Below, in pieces: positions 1-4,418 of a DNA stretch of 6,167 nucleotides (positions within the stretch are counted from its first letter, which is position 1; every line of letters starts with the position of its first letter). Under the pieces are notes generated by a model. That model worked only from the letters and a program-made list of their open reading frames with translations. It ran no database searches and had not been told where the DNA came from. A program made the position numbers and the translations under genes. The DNA comes from Butyrivibrio sp. GTDB lineage: Bacteria; Bacillota; Clostridia; Lachnospirales; Lachnospiraceae. Location of the stretch: assembly GCA_016297265.1 (NCBI GenBank), contig JAEDHB010000057.1, positions 1-6,167 on the forward strand. Direction: 5' to 3'.

Positions 1-111
1 AGATAGCCCTTTTTCTTTTACGGATTTGATTTTCCGGCTCATATCCTTTTTCTCGTAGAGTGCAGTGATTTTGTTAAGTTCCGGTTGTTTTGTTTTCCTA
101 AAATCCTCCAT
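1..111 (-). CDS. Partial ORF at window edge, downstream of the sugar kinase; possible serine-recombinase remnant
   Basis: An uninterrupted leftward frame of 37 codons runs from an ATG at 111-109 off the left edge. That ATG overlaps the stop of the upstream kinase by 14 nt and has no Shine-Dalgarno in front of it, so translation would rely on coupling. A second in-frame ATG at 42-40 has an AAAGGA just upstream, but too close for ideal spacing. The peptide is basic and lysine-rich. Residues 12-20 (LNKITALYE) recall the usual N-terminus of large serine recombinases of Clostridia (KITALYERLSRDDE), and residues 24-30 (MSRKIKS) recall a later part of the same proteins, but the catalytic-serine segment RLSRDD is absent. 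This could be a decayed or internally deleted recombinase, or an unrelated gene of the kinase operon. The likeness is from memory and weak. The open frame is certain; the function is not. Confidence 0.35.
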   Translation of the reverse strand, partial: MEDFRKTKQPELNKITALYEKKDMSRKIKSVKEKGLS

Positions 112-895
112 AATGTGACAGTGTCTCTGTTGCAAACTCCGTTCCAACTACCATTGCTTCATAAATGTCTCCATTTATCATATGTGAACATACAAATCCC
201 GCATGATAGCTATCACCACATCCGGTAGTGTCAATAATTTCTTTAACTACAGTAGCCGGGACTATATATTTTTCGCCGTTATCATAAGTAACACTTCCTT
301 TATCTGCTAAAGACATATTAAATAGCCCTTTATACTTTTTAGAAAACTCTTCAAATTTTGGAAGGAGTCTCTCTTCTCCACTTATCATAAAATAATCAAC
401 ATAAGGAGCATATTTTTCCATATCTTCAAAATCACGATATTCAACAAAATCAACAGCGAGCTTAAAGTTACTATTCTTTTTCAATTCTATGATTTGTTTA
501 AAGCATCCTGCCCAGAAATGGACAAAAACTATATCTGATTTTTTAACCACCTCAAGTTCATTCCGGTTCAATATCATTTTGTCAACAATATCTCCCGCCC
601 ACGAATCCTCTTTATAATATCTATCGCCATCCGGAGTAAGATAAGTTCGATTGTTAGCTGTTACTTTTCCCTTTTCAACTCTTATATGACTTACATCAAT
701 TTTTTTACCGGAAATAGAATCCATAATGCAGTCGGCATAAGAATCTTGTCCTACTGCACCTATCAATGAAACATTGATTTCCTTAAAGCGTGACGCATGA
801 GCAGCAAAATTAAGTGCCTCACCACCTGCATACATCTCATTAGTTCCATCAAAAACATCAACACAAAGACACGGAAGTGCCACTAAATTTATCAA
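98..895 (-). CDS. PfkB-family sugar kinase, fructoselysine 6-kinase-like (FrlD-like)
   Basis: A cytoplasmic ribokinase/PfkB-fold kinase of 265 aa, expected to transfer phosphate from ATP to a sugar or amino-sugar hydroxyl. The substrate-side motif AGGEALN (residues 23-29) matches GGNxxN of the family. The C-terminal motif DTTGCGDS (222-229) is the PfkB signature 2, with D228 as catalytic base. Overall length, the N-terminal strand and the ending SHYGGF resemble E. coli FrlD (261 aa, ending YHGAW), which phosphorylates fructoselysine for cleavage by FrlB. The start is TTG at 895-893: AAGGAGG lies 9 nt upstream (911-905), and this start aligns with the FrlD N-terminus. One oddity is that the usual N-terminal glycine (GD/GE before the CVD segment) is replaced by ALPCLCVD. 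No frlB, frlA or deglycase gene is visible, so the substrate is uncertain; another PfkB sugar kinase remains possible. Confidence 0.8.
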   Translation of the reverse strand: MINLVALPCLCVDVFDGTNEMYAGGEALNFAAHASRFKEINVSLIGAVGQDSYADCIMDSISGKKIDVSHIRVEKGKVTANNRTYLTPDGDRYYKEDSWAGDIVDKMILNRNELEVVKKSDIVFVHFWAGCFKQIIELKKNSNFKLAVDFVEYRDFEDMEKYAPYVDYFMISGEERLLPKFEEFSKKYKGLFNMSLADKGSVTYDNGEKYIVPATVVKEIIDTTGCGDSYHAGFVCSHMINGDIYEAMVVGTEFATETLSHYGGF

Positions 896-964
896 CGCTT
901 ACATCCTCCTTAAATAAGAAAATCCCGATTCGGCAGTCTCTTGAACAAGGCTACCATATGTGCG

Positions 965-973
965 ATTTTACCA
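965..973 (-). promoter_or_regulatory. Putative extended -10 promoter of the leftward kinase gene
   Basis: Read on the minus strand, 973-965 is TGGTAAAAT, a TGn-extended -10 box with TAAAAT at 970-965. It predicts a start near 958 and a leader of about 60 nt to the TTG codon. No good -35 sits at 17 nt: the nearest TTGATG (996-991) is 20 nt away. The call rests on the extended -10 and on position. Confidence 0.45.
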
Positions 974-1036
974 CATATTCGTCCTTTATTCATCAAAATT
1001 TTCATGTATTGATAAATTGTTGCGTCACATATATTG

Positions 1037-1066
1037 TTGACATTGTGCATATGGTTTTGATATAAT
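1037..1066 (+). promoter_or_regulatory. Consensus sigma-A promoter of the riboswitch-CDF transcript
   Basis: TTGACA at 1037-1042 and TATAAT at 1061-1066 are both perfect consensus boxes with an 18-bp spacer. TG at 1058-1059 also makes it an extended -10. Transcription should start near 1073, about 30 nt before the aptamer. A promoter this strong fits a transcript whose output is set by a downstream terminator rather than at initiation. Confidence 0.9.
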
Positions 1067-1101
1067 CCAAATACAACTCTTTGCACTGCATATATATCTA
1101 C

Positions 1102-1193
1102 AGTACAAACTGAGCAGGCAGTGAACAGTGATGTTCATGTGGTCGGGCCTAAGGGCAACGGATGAATTGACATCTGTGGGACAGTGGTTTACT
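1102..1193 (+). ncRNA. czcD/NiCo riboswitch aptamer (divalent metal sensing)
   Basis: The stretch contains the conserved words of the NiCo (czcD motif) riboswitch in order: CTGAGCAGGCA (1110-1120), TCGGGCC (1143-1149), GGGCAAC (1153-1159), and CATCTGTGGGACAGT (1171-1185). A four-helix layout can be drawn. P1 pairs 1109-1112 with 1182-1185, and extends as 1107-1108 with 1188-1189 and 1102-1105 with 1190-1193. P2 pairs 1121-1126 with 1133-1138. P3 pairs 1147-1149 with 1154-1156 around a TAAG loop. P4 pairs 1158-1164 with 1171-1177. The family was first described as a cooperative Ni2+/Co2+ sensor and was later reported to respond to Fe2+. Its position upstream of a cation diffusion facilitator is the classical one. 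The 3' strands of P1 and P4 are shared with the terminator at 1171-1215, so ligand binding should permit read-through (ON switch). Confidence 0.92.
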
Positions 1194-1215
1194 AGTGTTC
1201 CATAGGTGTTTTTTT
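1171..1215 (+). terminator. Riboswitch-controlled intrinsic terminator
   Basis: CATCTGTGGGACA (1171-1183) pairs without interruption with TGTTCCATAGGTG (1196-1208), giving 13 bp including three G-U pairs. The loop is 12 nt (1184-1195), and seven T residues follow at 1209-1215. The 5' arm consists of the 3' strand of aptamer P4, the joining GGGA and part of P1. Terminator and folded aptamer are therefore mutually exclusive, which is the expression platform of a metal-induced ON switch. Confidence 0.9.
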
Positions 1216-1276
1216 GATATCACCCCGGGTTACCTATATCAAAATATCTATCATTGGAATCAGAGAAGTGTCATGG

Positions 1277-1307
1277 AGTTATCTAATGCATATTACAGGA
1301 GGTAACT
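1277..1307 (+). promoter_or_regulatory. Possible hairpin covering part of the CDF Shine-Dalgarno
   Basis: AGTTATCT (1277-1284) is complementary to AGGTAACT (1300-1307) over 8 pairs with one G-U, enclosing a 15-nt loop. The 3' arm includes the last three bases of the AGGAGG ribosome binding site (1297-1302), and the first three sit in the loop. The stem is AU-rich and only partly hides the site. It may tune translation of the exporter or may be incidental. Confidence 0.35.
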
Positions 1308-1310
1308 ATT

Positions 1311-2243
1311 ATGAAACAGGATTTAGTCAATGTGAATGTGTGCGACAAGACGGATACCCAAGTCGCCATGCATGTCTCAATCGTTAGCATTATCGTTAAT
1401 ATTTCACTATCAATATTTAAGCTTTTGGCGGGTATTTTTGCAAAATCAGGCGCAATGATATCTGATGCGGTTCATTCTGCGTCGGATGTGTTCAGCACAA
1501 TTATTGTAATGATTGGTGTGACAATTGCGGGAAAAGAATCCGACAAGGAGCATCCGTACGGACATGAGCGCCTGGAATGTGTGGCATCCCTGTGCCTTGC
1601 AGTGGTTCTTGCAATTACGGGAATCGGCATCGGAAAGGCGGGTTTTACAAAGATTATCAGCGGAAATTACTCTGATTTGGCAATACCAGGAGTTCTTGCA
1701 CTGGTAGCGGCAGGCGTTTCCATTGTGGTAAAGGAATGGATGTACTGGTTCACAAGGGGTGCAGCGAAAAAAATCAATTCCGGCGCGCTGATGGCAGATG
1801 CGTGGCATCACCGTTCCGACGCACTGTCTTCCATCGGTGCATTAATCGGTATTTTCGGTTCAAGAATGGGATTTCCGGTTATGGATGCTCTGGCAAGTCT
1901 CATTATATGTATATTCATTGAAAAAGCTGCATTCGATATTTTCAAGGATGCAATTGACAAGATGGTTGACAAATCCTGCCCGGAGGAAGTTGTTGACAAG
2001 ATGAAAAAAGCAGTTATGGAGGTCGGAGAAGTTAAAGGTGTGGACGACATCAAAACAAGACTTTTCGGCGCCAAAATATATGTGGAAGTTGAAATTGCCG
2101 TAGATGCAAATGAGACTTTGATAAATGCCCACAGGATTGCGGAGGAAGTACATGACCATATCGAGGAGGTTTTCCCTGAGGTTAAGCACTGCATGGTGCA
2201 TGTCAATCCGGATATGGAGAAAACGGAGCAGATTCAGGGATAA
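1311..2243 (+). CDS. Cation diffusion facilitator (CDF) family divalent metal exporter
   Basis: A 310-aa inner-membrane antiporter expected to export a divalent metal in exchange for protons. AGGAGG (1297-1302) lies 8 nt before the ATG. Six membrane segments fall at about 22-44, 48-72, 88-110, 122-143, 160-183 and 188-208. The transport site is the HxxxD pair in TM2 (H55, D59) and HxxxD in TM5 (H166, D170). The TM2-TM3 loop holds D78, H81 and H85, matching the second metal site of FieF. Residues from about 215 form the cytoplasmic dimerisation domain, ending MVHVNPD (296-301). The czcD-type riboswitch upstream implies induction by Fe2+, Ni2+ or Co2+. The HD-HD transport site is often linked to zinc, so the exported metal cannot be fixed from sequence. 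No terminator follows before the next promoter at 2250, so some read-through is possible. Confidence 0.93.
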   Translation: MKQDLVNVNVCDKTDTQVAMHVSIVSIIVNISLSIFKLLAGIFAKSGAMISDAVHSASDVFSTIIVMIGVTIAGKESDKEHPYGHERLECVASLCLAVVLAITGIGIGKAGFTKIISGNYSDLAIPGVLALVAAGVSIVVKEWMYWFTRGAAKKINSGALMADAWHHRSDALSSIGALIGIFGSRMGFPVMDALASLIICIFIEKAAFDIFKDAIDKMVDKSCPEEVVDKMKKAVMEVGEVKGVDDIKTRLFGAKIYVEVEIAVDANETLINAHRIAEEVHDHIEEVFPEVKHCMVHVNPDMEKTEQIQG

Positions 2244-2249
2244 TTGGTA

Positions 2250-2278
2250 TTTACAAAAGTATTCAATTGTAATATAAT
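2250..2278 (+). promoter_or_regulatory. Sigma-A promoter of the FliD-like gene, with an internal dyad
   Basis: TTTACA (2250-2255) and TATAAT (2273-2278) are separated by 17 bp. Transcription should start near 2285, only about 25 nt before the ATG at 2310. A perfect 6-bp inverted repeat, TTACAA (2251-2256) and TTGTAA (2267-2272), fills the spacer and could be a repressor site. Confidence 0.8.
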
Positions 2279-2309
2279 TTGCATATAGATGTGCGAAAGG
2301 AGGCAGCCA

Positions 2310-3038
2310 ATGATTAATTATAACAGTTGGAATTCGATGTCGACATTGTTTTCCGGTATGAAGAATAACAGTAATTTTGGCGTGAATATAGCTGATTATA
2401 ATAGTATTCGTTCCGGCGGATACGGTAAGCTTATGAAGGCTTATTATAATAAGAATGTTTCTGCTGATTCCACGCACAAAAGCTATCTTGAGAAGGTTAA
2501 GGGCTCGATATCCACATCTTCATTATCCAACAGTGAGATTAAGGATATTAAGAGTGAGGTTGCTGACCTTAAGAAGGCAGTGGGTACACTCAATAAGACG
2601 GGCTCGCAGTCAGTATTTGCCAAGAAGGACGGCGAATATGATAAGGATTCAATTACCAAGGCAGTTAAGGGCTTTGTTGATTCCTACAATGATGTGATTG
2701 CATCGACCGGAAGAACGGAATCCGATTCTGTAGCAAGGGCCGCATCCAGGATGGTTAATAATACAATTGCTAATACAAAGTATCTTAATAAGATAGGTAT
2801 TACCATGGACAGTAATTATCAGCTTAAGCTTGATGAATCAGCTTTCGCCAAGGCGGATATGAACGAAGTTAAATCCCTGTTTGAAGGCGCGGGAAGCTTT
2901 GGATATCAGATTGATGTCAATGCATCGAAGATAGACTCTGCCGCAACAATTGAAGCCGGTAAGTCCAATACATACACCAATATGGGTGCTTATTCTTATA
3001 ATTACAATTCAGGGATGTTTATTAATCAAGGCCTGTAG
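2310..3038 (+). CDS. Orphan FliD C-terminal-like protein, function unknown
   Basis: A 242-aa protein, mostly alpha-helical and rich in Asn, Ser, Lys and Tyr, with no cysteine, signal peptide or membrane segment visible. The start at 2310 is chosen because AAAGGAGG (2296-2303) sits 6 nt upstream; an in-frame ATG at 2289 would lie nearly at the predicted transcription start. Residues about 115-200 read like the C-terminal half of the flagellar cap protein FliD: a helix with FVDSYNDVI, then LNKIGITMDSNYQLKLDE, then EVKSLFEGAG (FliD: FVdaYN, IGIt.d..G.L.LDe, V..LF). The N-terminus (LFSGM, YNSIRSGGYGKLMKAYY) and the tyrosine/asparagine-rich C-terminus (SYNYNSGMFINQGL) recall small hypothetical proteins of Lachnospiraceae. 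The usual N-terminal FliD region is absent and no flagellar gene is nearby. It may be a structural or surface protein, or a flagellar accessory protein encoded away from the main locus. Confidence 0.75.
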   Translation: MINYNSWNSMSTLFSGMKNNSNFGVNIADYNSIRSGGYGKLMKAYYNKNVSADSTHKSYLEKVKGSISTSSLSNSEIKDIKSEVADLKKAVGTLNKTGSQSVFAKKDGEYDKDSITKAVKGFVDSYNDVIASTGRTESDSVARAASRMVNNTIANTKYLNKIGITMDSNYQLKLDESAFAKADMNEVKSLFEGAGSFGYQIDVNASKIDSAATIEAGKSNTYTNMGAYSYNYNSGMFINQGL

Positions 3039-3060
3039 AAGGAATGAATATTGATGATTT

Positions 3061-3088
3061 GGCGATGCTTTATGGCATCGCCTTTGTT
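3061..3088 (+). terminator. Intrinsic terminator after the FliD-like gene
   Basis: GGCGATGC (3061-3068) pairs perfectly with GCATCGCC (3075-3082) around a 6-nt loop and is followed by the T-rich tail TTTGTT. The tail is interrupted by G, so termination may be partial. The next gene's ribosome binding site begins 7 nt downstream with no promoter between, so read-through probably feeds trmO. Confidence 0.75.
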
Positions 3089-3105
3089 ATTACCGGAGGA
3101 CTTTT

Positions 3106-3771
3106 ATGAAAATAATAGCAAGAATGAGGACGGATTTTGATGAAAAATTTGGGATTCCGAGACAGGGGGCATTGGCACCCGAAACTATGGGAAGTATTGT
3201 TTTTGAACCTGAATTCAGAGATATCAATGCGTTAAAAGGCCTGGATGGATATTCTCATATATGGATAATATGGTGTTTTTCCGATAATAAGAATGAAAGC
3301 CGGAGTTCGACTGTACGGCCGCCGAGGCTGGGAGGTAATGAAAGAGTGGGCGTGTGGGCAACAAGGTCTCCTTACAGACCCAATCCCATCGGACTAACCT
3401 GTGTTAAGATAGAAAAGATTGAGATGACATCCGAAGGCCCTGTTATCAATGTGTCCGGTATTGACATGCTCAACGGAACTCCGATATATGACATTAAGCC
3501 ATATCTTCCTCACGCGGATTGTATGCCGCAGGCAATCGGCGGTTTTGCGGGACAATATACAGAATACCGCCTTGAAGTGGTATGTGATGATGAACTGTTG
3601 AACAGACTTCCGAAAGACAGAAGGGCCTCACTTATCAGGGTTTTGTCCATGGATCCAAGACCGGGTTATCAGAATGATGACAGAGAGTATGGATTAAAAT
3701 ACGCAGGATTTAATGTGAAATTCCAAGTCATCAACAATCAGGTAGTCGTCAACGATATCTATAATTGTTAA
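3106..3771 (+). CDS. trmO: tRNA (adenine(37)-N6)-methyltransferase TrmO (TsaA/YaeB family)
   Basis: A 221-aa cytoplasmic SAM-dependent enzyme that N6-methylates t6A37 to m6t6A37 in certain threonine tRNAs, as shown for E. coli TrmO (235 aa). Family signatures are in order: KFGIPRQ (14-20), GLDGYSHIWI (45-54), TVRPPRLGGN (69-78), WATRSPYRPNPIGL (84-97) and LNGTPIYDIKPYLP (122-135). The C-terminal domain carries LSMDPRPGYQ (180-189) and FNVKF (202-206). Length and ends agree with a full-length member. GGAGGA (3095-3100) lies 5 nt before the ATG. No promoter is evident in the short gap after the preceding terminator, so expression may depend on read-through or on a promoter inside the upstream gene. 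Its TAA stop (3769-3771) lies within the left arm of the biotin operator of the next operon. Confidence 0.95.
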   Translation: MKIIARMRTDFDEKFGIPRQGALAPETMGSIVFEPEFRDINALKGLDGYSHIWIIWCFSDNKNESRSSTVRPPRLGGNERVGVWATRSPYRPNPIGLTCVKIEKIEMTSEGPVINVSGIDMLNGTPIYDIKPYLPHADCMPQAIGGFAGQYTEYRLEVVCDDELLNRLPKDRRASLIRVLSMDPRPGYQNDDREYGLKYAGFNVKFQVINNQVVVNDIYNC

Positions 3772-3796
3772 CCAATTACGAAAACTGGTTGACAAT
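3764..3796. promoter_or_regulatory. BirA box (biotin operator) upstream of bioY
   Basis: ATTGTTAACCA (3764-3774) and TGGTTGACAAT (3786-3796) form an 11-bp inverted repeat with one mismatch. The arms TTGTTAACC and GGTTGACAA match the Firmicutes BirA recognition pattern TTGTTAACC-N-GGTTAACAA. Counted between the 9-bp half-sites, the spacer is 13 bp, slightly shorter than the 14-16 bp I recall for the family. The right arm contains the -35 TTGACA of the bioY promoter, so biotinyl-5'-AMP-BirA should block polymerase binding. Confidence 0.88.
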
Positions 3797-3817
3797 ATGA
3801 CCTCTTTAGTATATTCT
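3789..3817 (+). promoter_or_regulatory. Promoter of the bioY-hypB-trx operon
   Basis: A perfect -35 TTGACA (3789-3794) is followed after 17 bp by TATTCT (3812-3817), or after 15 bp by TATATT (3810-3815). The -35 is embedded in the right arm of the BirA box, the expected architecture for biotin repression. The weak -10 makes the exact start uncertain. Confidence 0.7.
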
Positions 3818-3846
3818 GTTATTGAAAAATTACTTGGAGGCTGATT

Positions 3847-4407
3847 ATGGATAAGAAAACAAAAGTATTAAATGTGTGTATAATAGGAGTGCTTACAGCA
3901 TTTATATGCGTGCTGGCACCTTTGTCAGTGCCTATAGGATCGGTGCCAATATCATTGACACCGATGGTAATATATCTTATTGTATATTTGGTAGGTGGAG
4001 TGAAAGGTACTATCTGCGTGACAATATACCTGCTTATCGGAATTGCCGGATTGCCGGTATTTTCAGGATTTGGTTCAGGAATAGGCAAACTTGCGGGACC
4101 TACCGGCGGCTACATAGTCGGATTTTTATTTGAGGCAGCAATTTGCGGAGTGGCATTGTATTTTGGAAAAGGAAAAATCTACTGGTATATACCGGGTATG
4201 ATATTGGGAACACTTGTATTGTACCTGTTCGGAAGTGCATGGTTTATGATTTCCCTGCACGCAAACTTTAAGGCGACCATGAAAGTGTGTGTCCTGCCGT
4301 TTTTACCTTTTGATGCTGCTAAAATAGCAATTGTTGCAATTGTCGCTCCACTGATTAAAAAACCATTGCGGAGAATCCCTAATATGAACGGAGTGCTTCG
4401 CTTTTAA
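3847..4407 (+). CDS. bioY: BioY, biotin-binding S component of an ECF transporter
   Basis: A 186-aa integral membrane protein that captures biotin and delivers it to the energising EcfA-EcfA'-EcfT module, which is not in this window. About six hydrophobic segments cover nearly the whole length. The family signature is clear: the loop AGLPVFSGFGSGIGKLAGPT (67-86) followed by GGYIVGF (87-93), and PFLPFDAAKI (151-160) near the C-terminus. GGAGG (3836-3840) lies 6 nt before the ATG. The BirA box over its promoter supports biotin as substrate and predicts induction when biotin is scarce. It is the first gene of a compact unit, with hypB following after 11 nt. No bioB, bioD or other biotin synthesis gene is present, so this locus represents import only. 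Confidence 0.95.
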   Translation: MDKKTKVLNVCIIGVLTAFICVLAPLSVPIGSVPISLTPMVIYLIVYLVGGVKGTICVTIYLLIGIAGLPVFSGFGSGIGKLAGPTGGYIVGFLFEAAICGVALYFGKGKIYWYIPGMILGTLVLYLFGSAWFMISLHANFKATMKVCVLPFLPFDAAKIAIVAIVAPLIKKPLRRIPNMNGVLRF

Positions 4408-4418
4408 CGGAGGAAGCT

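Noticed and set aside
877..1065. 62-codon rightward open frame across the kinase start and the intergenic region
   Set aside because: It has no ribosome binding site, overlaps the start of the real leftward gene and runs into the strong promoter at 1037-1066. The translation has no recognisable domain.
1212..1244. Tandem or bidirectional terminator reading of the post-riboswitch hairpin
   Set aside because: On the plus strand the hairpin is followed by TATCTATC and on the minus strand by A residues, so neither direction has a U-tail.
2289..2309. Upstream in-frame ATG as start of the FliD-like protein
   Set aside because: It lies within a few bases of the predicted transcription start and the AAAGGAGG is downstream of it. 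The ATG at 2310 has correct spacing.
1860..2477. Long leftward open frame (205 codons) opposite the CDF gene and the start of the next gene
   Set aside because: It is antisense to two well-supported genes, lacks a Shine-Dalgarno and gives a Cys/His/Asn-rich peptide typical of an antisense shadow.
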